Shown piece after piece: positions 9,682 to 17,799 of a DNA stretch of 64,000 nucleotides. Every line of letters begins with the position of its first letter. The first letter of the stretch is position 1. Where the stretch lies: NCBI RefSeq assembly GCF_002812985.1, contig NZ_PGCP01000004.1, positions 226,960 through 290,959 of the forward strand, read 5' to 3'. The position numbers and the translations under genes were made by a program. Under the pieces are notes generated by a model, which was not told the DNA's origin, did no database searches, and worked only from the letters and a program-made list of their open reading frames with translations. The stretch is from Aeromonas lusitana. Its GTDB lineage: Bacteria; Pseudomonadota; Gammaproteobacteria; Enterobacterales; Aeromonadaceae.

Positions 9682-10416
9682 ATGATCCCGCTGGTGGTGC
9701 GCCCAGTCAGACAAGCCGACGATCTGGTGCAACTGCTGCGCCAGCAGGGGCACCAGCCTCTGTGCTGCCCGCTGCTGGAAACCCGGGCGGGCAGCGAGCT
9801 CTCCCGCCTACCCTCATTGCTGGCGACGGCGGACGTCGTTATCGCCATCAGCATGCATGCAATTAATTTTGCTCATCATTTTCTGTTGCAAACTGGTCAG
9901 ACCTGGCCACATATTGATTACTTTGCGGTCGGCCAGGCGAGCGCAGATGCCTTCGCCGAGATAGGGATCCAGGCCCAGAGCCCGGACGATCCCCGTAGCG
10001 AAGGCCTGCTGTTGCTGCCCGCCCTGCAACAGATGGCGGGCAAGCGGGTGCTGATCCTGCGTGGCAACGGCGGCCGGGATCTCATCGCCCGGACACTGGC
10101 CTCACGCGGCGCACTGGTGCACTATTGTGCCACCTACGAGCGCCACTACCCCGAGCTCGACGGAAACGCTTTGACTCACCATTGGCAGGATGCCGGGCTC
10201 GACAGCCTGCTCATCACCAGTGGTGAACTGCTGCAGCGGCTGCTGGAACTGGTGCCAAGCCAGCAGCAGCCCTGGCTTTATGACCGCCTGCTGGTGGTGC
10301 CCAGCCCCCGGGTGGCCGAACTGGCCGAGGCGGCTGGTTTTACCCGTATCGTGATTGCCCAAGGTGCATCCAACCAGGCTCTGGTGGCCGCCCTGGAACT
10401 GAGGAAGATGGAATGA
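9682..10416 (+). CDS. hemD: Uroporphyrinogen-III synthase HemD
   Basis: A 244-residue HemD that cyclises hydroxymethylbilane with inversion of ring D. Sequence is weakly conserved in this family; recognisable parts are the N-terminal VVRPVRQADDL, the hinge region VLILRGNGGRDLI and LLITSGELLQRL. The ATG at 9682 follows gaggggga and is preferred over the longer open frame that runs back into hemC. The stop overlaps hemX in ATGA. Confidence 0.92.
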   Translation: MIPLVVRPVRQADDLVQLLRQQGHQPLCCPLLETRAGSELSRLPSLLATADVVIAISMHAINFAHHFLLQTGQTWPHIDYFAVGQASADAFAEIGIQAQSPDDPRSEGLLLLPALQQMAGKRVLILRGNGGRDLIARTLASRGALVHYCATYERHYPELDGNALTHHWQDAGLDSLLITSGELLQRLLELVPSQQQPWLYDRLLVVPSPRVAELAEAAGFTRIVIAQGASNQALVAALELRKME

Positions 10417-11486
10417 CTGAACAACAAGAATCCGAGGTCAAACCCCAGCCGAGCGCTGCGGCCCCTGTGGCCAATAACCCCCAGCCCGCGGACAAGAAGG
10501 GCCGCTCCGGCGTCGTCCTCGGCGGTGTCGCCATCCTGCTGGCATTGGGCTTGACCGGCGGACTCTATCTGCACGGACAGCAGAACGCCGCCGCCCAGCA
10601 AGCGGAGCTCACGACGCTCAAACAGCAGCTCGCCGAGGCCATGGGCAAGCTGGACCAGAGCAACAGCAAGGATGCCGAGCAGCTCGCCACCCTCGGCAAG
10701 AGCCAGCAGCAACTGCAGGACGCGCTGGATGCCCTGCAGCACAAGGTGCTGGACTTGGACGACAAGCGCCCCAACGACTGGATGCTGGCCGAATCCGAAT
10801 ACCTGGTGCGGATGGCGGGTCGCAAGCTGTGGCTCGAGCATGACCTCATCTCTGCCATCACCTTGCTTGGCAACGCCGACGAGCGGATCAAGGCTCTCAA
10901 CGATCCCAGCCTGATGCCCATTCGCAAGGCGCTGGCGGAAGACATCGCCAAACTCAAGGGGATGCCGCGGGTTGATCGCGAAGGGCTGACCCTGAAGCTG
11001 GCCGCCCTGTCCGATCAGATAGAGCTGCTGCCCCTCTCCACCGTCAGCATGCCGGAGGCTAAAGGCGAACAGGATCAGGCGGTCAGTACCAATCCGGACG
11101 AGTGGGAAAGCAACCTGAAGAAAAACTGGGTCAAGTTCACCGAGAACTTCATCACCATCCGCCGTCGCGACGGTGCCGTGGAGGCCCTGCTCTCCCCGCA
11201 ACAGGAGATCTTCCTGCGGGAAAACCTCAAGACCAAGCTGCTGCAGGCCCAGCTCGCCGTCTATCGCGAGCAGCAGGCGCTCTATACCGACAGCCTGGAC
11301 AAGGCCCAGCGCTGGCTGACCCAGTATTTCGACGTCGACAACAGCGCCACCCACTACATGCAGTCCGAACTCGACAAGCTCAAGGGAGAGCAGATCCAGT
11401 TCGACTACCCGGATCAGTTCAAGACCCAGGCCATGCTGGAACAGGTGCTGACCGAGCGCCTGCAACGCATCCTGGCCGGCAGTTGA
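10413..11486 (+). CDS. hemX: HemX family inner-membrane protein
   Basis: A 357-residue HemX-type protein. One transmembrane segment (about residues 31-52, SGVVLGGVAILLALGLTGG) follows a short Pro-rich cytoplasmic tail; a periplasmic coiled coil (about 60-115) comes next, rich in Gln, Leu and Glu, and then an alpha-helical domain. It is not the SAM-dependent methyltransferase once proposed for E. coli HemX, since no SAM motif is seen. It is translationally coupled to hemD and lies ten bases before hemY. Confidence 0.88.
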   Translation: MTEQQESEVKPQPSAAAPVANNPQPADKKGRSGVVLGGVAILLALGLTGGLYLHGQQNAAAQQAELTTLKQQLAEAMGKLDQSNSKDAEQLATLGKSQQQLQDALDALQHKVLDLDDKRPNDWMLAESEYLVRMAGRKLWLEHDLISAITLLGNADERIKALNDPSLMPIRKALAEDIAKLKGMPRVDREGLTLKLAALSDQIELLPLSTVSMPEAKGEQDQAVSTNPDEWESNLKKNWVKFTENFITIRRRDGAVEALLSPQQEIFLRENLKTKLLQAQLAVYREQQALYTDSLDKAQRWLTQYFDVDNSATHYMQSELDKLKGEQIQFDYPDQFKTQAMLEQVLTERLQRILAGS

Positions 11487-11496
11487 GGAGGAGACC

Positions 11497-12660
11497 ATGA
11501 TTCGTCTGATCGTAGTGGTGGCCGTGATGGTCGCGGGCCTGATGTTCGGCCCCGAAGCCTCCGGCAACAAGGGCTATGTGCTCATCTCGCTTGGCAACTA
11601 CACGGTGGAGTCCTCGGTCACCAGCGCCGTGATCCTGGCGGTGCTGTTCTACGGCGCCCTGCTCATCGTCGAGTGGCTGCTGACCCGGGTATTCGGCCTG
11701 CGCCGCAAGACCCAAGGCTGGTTCGGTTCACGTCGTCGCCGCAAGGCCAACCTGCAGACGGTAAATGCCACCCTGGCCATGGCCGAGGGGCACTACAGCC
11801 AGGCCGAGAAGCTGCTGATCAAGGGCGCCGACAACAGCGACACCCCGCTGCTCAACTACATGAGTGCCGCCAGGGTGGCCCAGGCGCGCGGGGATGAGAT
11901 CCGCCGGGATCACTACCTGCAAAAAGCGCAGGAGGAAAACCCCAAGGCCGAGCTGGCACTGACCCTGTTCCAGACCCAATTGCAGATAGAGCAGGGGCAG
12001 TACGACAGCGCCCTCGGTCGCCTCGAATCCATCTATGCCCTCAACCCGCGTCACCCCATGGTGCTGGACCAGCTGCGTCAGGTCTATCTGGCACGGGAAG
12101 ATTGGGCGGCCCTGATCGATCTCGCCCCGGCCCTGCGCAAGGTGGGCAAGCTGACCCCCCAGCAGGAAGAAGAGCTGCTGCATCAAGCCTGGCGTGCTCG
12201 TCTCGACGCCGCCGGTAGCGCACTCGATACCCTGCGCCCGGTCTGGCAAGAGCTGCCGCGCAAGCTGCGCCAGGATCCCGTGCTGCTGGCCAGCTATGGC
12301 GATCGCCTGCGCCAGCTTGGCGCCGACAGCGAAGCGGCCGAGCTCTGGCTGGAGGCACTGCGCAAAGAGCCTTCCCCCGAGCTGTTCGCCCGCCTGCCCA
12401 AACTCAAGCTGGATGACTATCAGCCCATGCTGACCCTGCTCAAGAAGATGCAGGATCAACCGGGTGCCGAGGCGGCATTGGCCCAGATCTACCTGCTGGC
12501 CGGTCAGCTGGACGAGGCCCAGCGCCTGCTGGAGCAGGAGGTGCAGCGCGCACCGAGCGCCGCCATCTGCCACGCCCTCGGCCAGCTGATGGACAAGCGC
12601 CGGCTCACCAACAAGGCCAACGAGTACTATCGCCAGGCCCTGACGCTGGCCGGGATCTGA
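11497..12660 (+). CDS. hemY: HemY family TPR membrane protein
   Basis: A 387-residue protein with two N-terminal hydrophobic segments (about residues 2-20 and 43-65) and a C-terminal TPR-type helical repeat region (residues 85-380), the HemY_N plus TPR arrangement. It is not protoporphyrinogen oxidase, which shares the symbol in Bacillus. In enterics it is cotranscribed with hemCDX and its role in heme formation is uncertain. gaggaga precedes the ATG. A strong terminator follows. Confidence 0.9.
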   Translation: MIRLIVVVAVMVAGLMFGPEASGNKGYVLISLGNYTVESSVTSAVILAVLFYGALLIVEWLLTRVFGLRRKTQGWFGSRRRRKANLQTVNATLAMAEGHYSQAEKLLIKGADNSDTPLLNYMSAARVAQARGDEIRRDHYLQKAQEENPKAELALTLFQTQLQIEQGQYDSALGRLESIYALNPRHPMVLDQLRQVYLAREDWAALIDLAPALRKVGKLTPQQEEELLHQAWRARLDAAGSALDTLRPVWQELPRKLRQDPVLLASYGDRLRQLGADSEAAELWLEALRKEPSPELFARLPKLKLDDYQPMLTLLKKMQDQPGAEAALAQIYLLAGQLDEAQRLLEQEVQRAPSAAICHALGQLMDKRRLTNKANEYYRQALTLAGI

Positions 12661-12687
12661 TCCCGAGCCATTGAGCCATCCAATGAA

Positions 12688-12716
12688 AAAGAGGCCGCAT
12701 GATGCGGCCTCTTTCT
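12688..12716 (+). terminator. Terminator of the hemCDXY operon
   Basis: Stem aaagaggccgc / gcggcctcttt with loop atgat, followed by a T-containing tail (tttct). It ends the hem operon. Confidence 0.85.
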
Positions 12717-12815
12717 ATTGGTAATGTTCCGGATGATGTTGCCACGCCTTTTCTCCCTTATCCCCTCGCGAGAGAAGGGCTGAAGATGATGGGCCCATCA
12801 TCTCGGATCAAGATC

Positions 12816-13067
12816 TCAGGACGTCAGCCGTTCCAGCTCGCCGATCAGCCAGATGGCCTCCTGCCGGTGAGATCCGCACACGTCCTGCATGGGACGAAAG
12901 CCGCTGCACACCGCGGGCCGCTCGGGTTGACCGAAGATCTTGCAGCCCAGCTGCACATCGAGCTGAACGCAGGGGACGCCGGCCGGTTTGCCCAGGGGCA
13001 TGCCGGGGATGGCACTGCTGATACTGGGGGCGATGCAACAGGCACCACAGCCCTGACGACACTCCAT
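12816..13067 (-). CDS. YkgJ/YeiW-type cysteine-cluster protein
   Basis: An 83-residue protein of the zinc/iron-chelating YkgJ-YeiW (UPF0153) type. It starts [11 protein letters not shown], giving CxxxCGxCC, and has further cysteines in [19 protein letters not shown] and DVCGS, which would form a metal site. The ATG at 13067 is chosen because AGGAG lies eight bases upstream; a GTG nine bases further out is possible. The gene stands alone between the hem terminator and the glpX region. Function in the family is unknown. Confidence 0.8.
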   Translation of the reverse strand: MECRQGCGACCIAPSISSAIPGMPLGKPAGVPCVQLDVQLGCKIFGQPERPAVCSGFRPMQDVCGSHRQEAIWLIGELERLTS

Positions 13068-13176
13068 ATGCGGCACTCCTGTCCATGGCGAGCCAGTCTA
13101 GCAAAGGGCCGCGATTCCCCTTAGCCCTATTCCCTCGCCCCCTTGAAATAGTGAGCGCCCCGCCGTCCGGGCAGCA

Positions 13177-13208
13177 AAAAGCCCGACCGCAAACACGATA
13201 GGGCTTTT
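13177..13208 (-). terminator. Terminator downstream of the glpX ghost
   Basis: aaaagccc / gggctttt with a 16-base loop. On the minus strand the 3' arm runs into five T residues. It follows the ghost copy of the glpX 3' end, not the intact stop codon. Confidence 0.65.
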
Positions 13209-13234
13209 CGGTGACAGGGCTCAGCGCTGACTCA

Positions 13235-13301
13235 TCAGAGGATGATCTGGCGCACCACGCTGTCTTTGCGGTCCAGAAAGTGGATCGACTCGATGGGGCG
13301 G
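13235..13301 (-). pseudogene. Degenerate copy of the glpX 3' end
   Basis: Aligned without gaps to the last 67 bases of intact glpX (13342-13408), about 54 positions agree by hand. The ghost encodes RPIESIHFLDRKDSVVRQ then IIL and TGA; intact GlpX has RRIKSIHFLDRKDSVVRD then IIL. Most differences are silent or conservative, so the ghost was under selection as a glpX end before it was displaced. No start or upstream body of a second glpX exists. Confidence 0.9.
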
Positions 13302-13341
13302 CAAGAGAATACGGGGCTTGCCGCCGCCGACATCTTCCTGC

Positions 13342-14352
13342 TTACAATATGATGTCACGCACCACGCTATCCTTGCGATCCAGGAAGTGGATCGACTTGA
13401 TGCGGCGGATGGTGCGTGACTTGCCGCGGATCAGCAGGGTCTCGGTGGTCGCCATGACGCCGTCGCTGGTGATGCCGTCCAGCAGATCGCCCTTGGTGAT
13501 GCCGGTGGCCGAGAAGATGACGTTGTCATTCTTGGCCAGATCTTCCAGCTTGAGCACCTTGGAGAGATCGATGCCGAGCTCCTCGCAGCGCGCAATCTCC
13601 TGCTCGCCGAGGGCGCGCACTTCCGGGCTATCGCCCTTGACCTTGTGACGGGGCACCAGGCGGGCCTGCATGTCGCCATCCAGGGCGCGGATCACCGCCG
13701 CCGAGATCACCCCTTCCGGTGCGCCGCCGATGCCATACAGCATGTCGACTTCGCTGTCCGGCAGGCAGGTCAGGATGGAGGCGGCCACGTCGCCGTCGGG
13801 GATGGCGAACACGCGCACACCCAGTCCCTGCATCTCCTTGATCGCCTTGTCGTGGCGCGGCTTGGCCAGGGTGATCACGGTCAGGCGGGAGAGCGGCTTG
13901 CCGAGCGCCTTGGCCACGGCCTTGAGGTTCAGCTCGAGGGCCTGATCCAGGTCGATGGCACCCTTGGCCTTGGGACCGACGATCAGCTTCTCCATGTACA
14001 TGTCAGGGGCCTTGAGGAAGGAGCCCTTGTCGCCGACGGCCAGCACGGCCAGGGCGTTGGACTGGCCCATGGCGGTCATGCGGGTACCTTCGATCGGGTC
14101 GACGGCGATATCCACCGCATCCCCCTGACCCGTCCCCACCTTCTCGCCTATGTAGAGCATGGGGGCTTCGTCAATTTCGCCTTCGCCGATCACAATCTCA
14201 CCATCGATCTGGATCTGATTGAGGATGTGACGCATGGCCGCGACGGCCGCGCCATCGGCGATATTCTTGTCACCACGTCCGAGCCACTTGTAGCCAGCCA
14301 GTGCAGCCGCTTCCGTCACTCGGGAAAACTCGATTGCCAGTTCACGTCTCAT
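13342..14352 (-). CDS. glpX: Class II fructose-1,6-bisphosphatase GlpX
   Basis: A 336-residue metal-dependent phosphatase that converts fructose-1,6-bisphosphate to fructose-6-phosphate in gluconeogenesis. Metal ligands lie in IGEGEIDEAPML (about residues 56-67) and VDPIEGT (about 84-90); the C-terminal domain holds YGIGGAPEGVISAA. It is separate from glpFK here. It diverges from the porin gene over 219 bases. Its stop is followed by 33 bases and then a second, degenerate 3' end. Confidence 0.95.
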   Translation of the reverse strand: MRRELAIEFSRVTEAAALAGYKWLGRGDKNIADGAAVAAMRHILNQIQIDGEIVIGEGEIDEAPMLYIGEKVGTGQGDAVDIAVDPIEGTRMTAMGQSNALAVLAVGDKGSFLKAPDMYMEKLIVGPKAKGAIDLDQALELNLKAVAKALGKPLSRLTVITLAKPRHDKAIKEMQGLGVRVFAIPDGDVAASILTCLPDSEVDMLYGIGGAPEGVISAAVIRALDGDMQARLVPRHKVKGDSPEVRALGEQEIARCEELGIDLSKVLKLEDLAKNDNVIFSATGITKGDLLDGITSDGVMATTETLLIRGKSRTIRRIKSIHFLDRKDSVVRDIIL

Positions 14353-14571
14353 CGCATATCCAACCTTAGGAGCTCGAAAACGGGCGGCATTCTATCACAA
14401 GGGCAAACCTTTGCGCGCAAAAGTGGCGGATCGCCACATAAATCGCGGCCTTTCACCCAATTGACACCAAACCGCCATCGGTTGTTCACACTACGGTCAC
14501 CCCGCTGTCATCTGCCCCTTCTAGCATGGCCCCGTCTTATAAAACAGAAGCTTGCAACACAAGGGATTAAG

Positions 14572-15630
14572 ATGAAAAAGCTGACAGTAGTAGCATTGGC
14601 ACTCACCGCGGCCTTCCAGGCACAAGCCGTCGAAGTATACAAAAACGACAGCACCCTGCTGGATCTCTATGGTCGCATCTATGCCGGCCAGTTCTTCGGT
14701 GAGAAGAAGGAGCTGGATGCCAATGGCGTCGTCAAAAACGAATATAGCGACAAACAGGGTGCCAACCAGTTTGTTCGTCTGGGTGCCAAGGTAGAGAGCG
14801 CGATCAACCCGGGTCTCAAGGCTCTGGCCCAGTATGAACTGCAGCTCTACATCAACGACAGCGAGAAGACGGTCAGCGAGAACTCCGACAACATGCGCAC
14901 CCGTCTGGCCTTCGCCGGGGTCGGTGCCGACTGGGGCAACGTCACCTTCGGCCGCCAGCAAGGTGCCCCCGGCATGCTGGCCAACTGGACTGACGTCTCC
15001 CTCTCCGATGGCTATGGCAACGACGCCCTCGGCGCCAAGACCGACACCTTCGCCACCAACCGCGCCGGCTCAGTGCTGAAATACTCGGGCCTGTTCAACG
15101 GCTTCCAGGTCGATACCAGCTACAAGTTCGATGGTGGTGACACCGAAGAGACCACCAGCAAGGACAGCGATGCCGCCTACGGTGCCGCCGTCTCCTACAC
15201 CTTCCCGTTCAACCTGGCGCTGGGCACGGCTTACAACGTAGGCATCCGCGACAAGAGCAACGAGGAAGACGCCAAGCTGTGGCTGCTCTCCGCCAAGTAT
15301 GACAACAAGGCCGTCTACGCCGCCCTGAGCTATGCCGACGGTACCGACTTCCTCGCCACCGGCAAGGATCACACCGGTTGGGAAGCGGCGCTTGGTTACA
15401 ACTTCGAGAACGGCATCGGCCTGATGGCCCTGTGGAACAAGCAGAAGGTAGAGCAGGACGGCAAGGCCGACTATGACTCCATCGACTACTACACCCTGGG
15501 GGCCCAGTACAAGTTCAACAAGAACCTGAGGGTCATCGGCGAGTACCGCATCAATAACCTGGACAGCCAGGACAGCGGCAAGCTGAACACCAAGGATGAC
15601 TTCCAGCTGGCGGCTCGCTACGACTTCTAA
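14572..15630 (+). CDS. General outer-membrane porin (trimeric, OmpC/OmpU-like)
   Basis: A 352-residue Gram-negative porin. A signal peptide (MKKLTVVALALTAAFQAQA) ends at residue 19 or 20, before VEVYKND. The mature protein alternates amphipathic strands and ends in the C-terminal ARYDF signature recognised by the Bam machinery. LGRIYAG-like LYGRIYAGQF near the N-terminus and the FGRQQGAPG segment before loop 3 fit 16-stranded porins. ATG at 14572 follows aagggatt; an open frame upstream has no support. A palindrome gtggcg-gat-cgccac lies about 145 bases upstream. Confidence 0.93.
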   Translation: MKKLTVVALALTAAFQAQAVEVYKNDSTLLDLYGRIYAGQFFGEKKELDANGVVKNEYSDKQGANQFVRLGAKVESAINPGLKALAQYELQLYINDSEKTVSENSDNMRTRLAFAGVGADWGNVTFGRQQGAPGMLANWTDVSLSDGYGNDALGAKTDTFATNRAGSVLKYSGLFNGFQVDTSYKFDGGDTEETTSKDSDAAYGAAVSYTFPFNLALGTAYNVGIRDKSNEEDAKLWLLSAKYDNKAVYAALSYADGTDFLATGKDHTGWEAALGYNFENGIGLMALWNKQKVEQDGKADYDSIDYYTLGAQYKFNKNLRVIGEYRINNLDSQDSGKLNTKDDFQLAARYDF

Positions 15631-15652
15631 GTCGGAGCTGAACACCATAGAA

Positions 15653-15685
15653 AAACGGCGCGCAGAACCTCTGCGCGCCGTTTCT
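15653..15685 (+). terminator. Terminator of the porin gene
   Basis: Perfect 14-bp stem aaacggcgcgcaga / tctgcgcgccgttt with loop acc and a T-rich tail. Confidence 0.9.
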
Positions 15686-15702
15686 ATTTCATCCCTGGCC
15701 TC

Positions 15703-15845
15703 AGAAGCTGTTCACGATCTGTCGCGAGAGGTCGTCAGCAAGGTGAAGAGCAGCACAGGAACCGGAGTGTATGTGAATACATGAGGATGCCGAGCAGCAC
15801 ATGAGCCTTGATCACGGCCTCGCAGTAAGATCATGAACAGGCTCT
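15703..15845. repeat. MITE-like element, copy 1 (143 bp)
   Basis: A 143-bp element with imperfect terminal inverted repeats (AGAAGCTGTTCACGATCT and its counterpart AGAGCCTGTTCATGATCT) and a conserved interior (gtcgtcagcaagg, cgagcagcacatgagcc). A second copy of the same length lies at 20566-20708. A central hairpin TGTAT-gtga-ATACA is at 15768-15781. It sits after the porin terminator and its last base forms part of the stop codon of the convergent methyltransferase gene. No transposase is encoded. Confidence 0.85.
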
Positions 15846-16582
15846 CAGCCCAGCGGCTTTTGCACCGCCACCAGCAGCAGCATGGGGCGCTCGGCCTCCT
15901 CCGCCAGCGCCGGGTTGGCGGCGATCTGCTCGGCCGTGGGGCCCCAATCCTCCACGTGACGGATCTCGAATCCCGCTGCGATCAGCGCATTGAGGTAGGT
16001 GCCCAGGGTGCGGTGATACTTGATCACCCCATCCGCCAGCCAGTTGCTGACCCGCTTGCCCTCCGCCTGATAGCCATTGATGGGCCAGGAGCGGCGCCCC
16101 TCCTCATCCACCAGCCAGCCCTGGGGCTGAGGACAGGTGAAGATGGGATGTTCCACCGAGAACACAAAGCTGCCGCCCGCCCCCAGGGCGCCGTGGATCT
16201 GCGCGAACAGGGGCGCTACATCCGGCAGGTAGTGCAGCGCCAATGAGCTGTAGACCAGATCGAACGACTCACCGGTCAACTCGAGCCGACTCAGATCCCC
16301 CTGCCGATAGTAGATCCCCCCATCCCGGGTCAGCTCGGCGGCGCGGGCCAGCATCTTGGCGGAGAGATCGATGCCGACTGTCTCGGCCGCTCCCTGCTCC
16401 CTGACGGCGCGGCAGAACCAGCCATAGCCGCAGCCCAGATCCAGCACCCGCTTGCCGCCAAGGGGCGGCAACATGGCCTGCAACGCCGGCCACTCCGGCG
16501 CGCCCGCCAACCCCTGCTGGGAGCGGGGCAACTGGGCGTAGCCTTCAAAAAAGCCTGGATTATCATAGATGTTTTGTGACAT
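15845..16582 (-). CDS. Class I SAM-dependent methyltransferase
   Basis: A 245-residue methyltransferase of the UbiE/BioC-like class. Motif I VLDLGCGYGWF (about residues 46-56), the acidic residue after strand 2 in VGIDLSAKML, and motif LVYSSLALHYLPD are visible. The C-terminal half carries FVFSVEHPIFTCP and a Trp-rich segment. The substrate is unknown. A GAGGAAG precedes the ATG. The stop codon abuts a MITE-like element, so the original 3' end may have been altered by insertion. Confidence 0.85.
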   Translation of the reverse strand: MSQNIYDNPGFFEGYAQLPRSQQGLAGAPEWPALQAMLPPLGGKRVLDLGCGYGWFCRAVREQGAAETVGIDLSAKMLARAAELTRDGGIYYRQGDLSRLELTGESFDLVYSSLALHYLPDVAPLFAQIHGALGAGGSFVFSVEHPIFTCPQPQGWLVDEEGRRSWPINGYQAEGKRVSNWLADGVIKYHRTLGTYLNALIAAGFEIRHVEDWGPTAEQIAANPALAEEAERPMLLLVAVQKPLG

Positions 16583-16656
16583 TTAACGCTTCCTCATACT
16601 GGTCAGGAGCAAGGCGGGTATCCATCAGCATACCCCGCTACTCGTGACCAGAGACC

Positions 16657-16690
16657 AAAAAAAAGCAGAGAACCCGGGCGGGCCTCTGCT
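16657..16690 (-). terminator. Minus-strand terminator, distal of a tandem pair
   Basis: AGCAGAG / CTCTGCT stem with a GC-rich loop, followed on the minus strand by eight T residues. Confidence 0.75.
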
Positions 16691-16724
16691 CTGCTTCGCG
16701 CCCGCATCCTGGATGCGGGCCAAC

Positions 16725-16760
16725 AAAAAAGGCCATAGACGATGGAGCGTCTATGGCCTT
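16725..16760 (-). terminator. Minus-strand terminator, proximal of a tandem pair
   Basis: Perfect 13-bp stem AAGGCCATAGACG / CGTCTATGGCCTT followed on the minus strand by a run of T. It would end any transcript coming from the GNAT gene or the small ORF at 16843-16935. Confidence 0.85.
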
Positions 16761-16842
16761 CTGATTTCTTCGTACCCGCACGGCTCAGGCCTCATGTGTT
16801 AACGAGGTCCGATAGGCAGAATACGATGAATGAGTGGGAGGC

Positions 16843-16935
16843 TCAGGCCTCCCCAGGCTCCGGACAATGCTTCATCGTGCGCATCTGTTCGGAGTTCACT
16901 CGGGTCACTCGCTGATCCGAGGCATAAAGTGTCAT
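16843..16935 (-). CDS. Possible 30-residue small ORF or leader peptide
   Basis: ATG at 16935 has AGGTGA six bases upstream and opens a 30-codon frame beginning MTLYASDQRV and ending in TGA at 16843, about 80 bases before a strong terminator. An in-frame ATG at 16962 would give 39 residues but lacks a ribosome site. No family is recognised. It could be a leader peptide of the terminator pair or chance; short frames of this size are common in GC-rich DNA. Confidence 0.3.
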   Translation of the reverse strand: MTLYASDQRVTRVNSEQMRTMKHCPEPGEA

Positions 16936-17047
16936 GTCGATCACCTGGCCAGGAATGGCCATCGAGAGAATGGGGAAATTGGTCGCCACTCTAGAGGCTG
17001 GCCGGCCCGATGACAAGCAGACTGTCCCGATTTTACCAGGCGGCGTC

Positions 17048-17527
17048 CTAGAGTTTCTTCTGCCAGAACATTGCGCGGCCCACCTCTGGGCTCAGCTCAT
17101 AACCCGCAAAGCCGCTGGCGCGATAGGCGGCTTGCGCCACCCTGTTACCCTCCAGCACCTCCAGGGTCAGCTTGCAGCAACCTAGCTCACGAGCGAGGCG
17201 CTCCGCCTCTGCCAGCAGCCGCTTGCCAAGCCCCCGGCCGCGGTGATCCGGGTGCACGGCGATGTCGTGGATGTTGAGCAGGGGCTGGCAGGCGAAGGTC
17301 GAGAAGCCCTCGAAACAGGTGGCCACCCCGGCGGGCTGCCCGTCCACCCAGGCCAGCAACACATGGGCGTTCGCTCTCGCCGCCAGCGCCCTGGCCAGGT
17401 TCGCCTGCACCTCATCTGCGAGAGGGCTGCCGCCCCCCATCTCGTCTTTCGCGTATTCGTTGAGCAGATAGACCAGCGCCTCGCCGTGCTGCCGGTTATG
17501 AAGATCTGCCCTGATGATCTCGTCCAT
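17048..17527 (-). CDS. GNAT family N-acetyltransferase
   Basis: A 159-residue Gcn5-related acetyltransferase. Acetyl-CoA binding motif A is IAVHPDHRGRGLGKRLL (about residues 93-109) and the C-terminal strand-helix region is ASGFAGYE. The N-terminal half includes DEMGGGSPLADEV, as in several uncharacterised single-domain GNATs. Substrate unknown. It is transcribed alone, toward the hairpin region. Confidence 0.82.
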   Translation of the reverse strand: MDEIIRADLHNRQHGEALVYLLNEYAKDEMGGGSPLADEVQANLARALAARANAHVLLAWVDGQPAGVATCFEGFSTFACQPLLNIHDIAVHPDHRGRGLGKRLLAEAERLARELGCCKLTLEVLEGNRVAQAAYRASGFAGYELSPEVGRAMFWQKKL

Positions 17528-17694
17528 GTCTCTCTCCTCCGTGTCCCTGAGATGGATGATGAGAGCCGATGGTAAACCAGCTCCTCGTCCGCACCAAGAC
17601 TCGCCCGATGCACATCAGGCCTTGGTTGGCGTCATCTGGCGATTTAACTGGTCGTAGGTGTGCTCTTTTTGCACCTTATGACTTGCCAGCCAAA

Positions 17695-17709
17695 TGAAAA
17701 TAAATATCA
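17695..17709. promoter_or_regulatory. Candidate Fur box of the TonB receptor gene
   Basis: TGAAAATAAATATCA agrees with the 7-1-7 Fur pattern TGATAAT-n-ATTATCA at 12 of 14 positions and lies 90 bases before the receptor ATG. Iron-dependent repression is expected for this gene class. Confidence 0.75.
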
Positions 17710-17799
17710 TTAGCGCCCTCCCGCATCGGGAGCCATTTAATAATTACAAATAAATCAATAAGTTCAGGCCAACAGGTCGATTAAAAGAGTCACACGCAG

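Larger units (their letters stand above)
16583..17047. other. Gene-poor interval with stacked hairpins
   Basis: This 465-base stretch between a GNAT gene and the methyltransferase holds a possible 30-residue ORF, three hairpins within 105 bases (16657-16690, 16700-16720, 16725-16760) and a fourth at about 16613-16645 (gcgggtat / ataccccgc). Two hairpins are good minus-strand terminators. The central one is gcccgcatc-ctg-gatgcgggc. Confidence 0.6.

Noticed and set aside
12750..12790. Third full copy of the C/T-rich palindromic repeat
   Set aside because: Only ttctccctta and agagaaggg are shared; the arms do not pair well enough to claim a copy.
13645..14571. 309-codon upstream extension of the porin frame
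   Set aside because: It runs antisense to glpX and lacks sense; the porin signal peptide and ribosome site place the start at 14572.
15703..15845. Repeat as a CRISPR or ERIC element
   Set aside because: Only two copies 4.7 kb apart, no spacer array, and the ends and length do not match the ERIC consensus as I know it; MITE-like is the better description.
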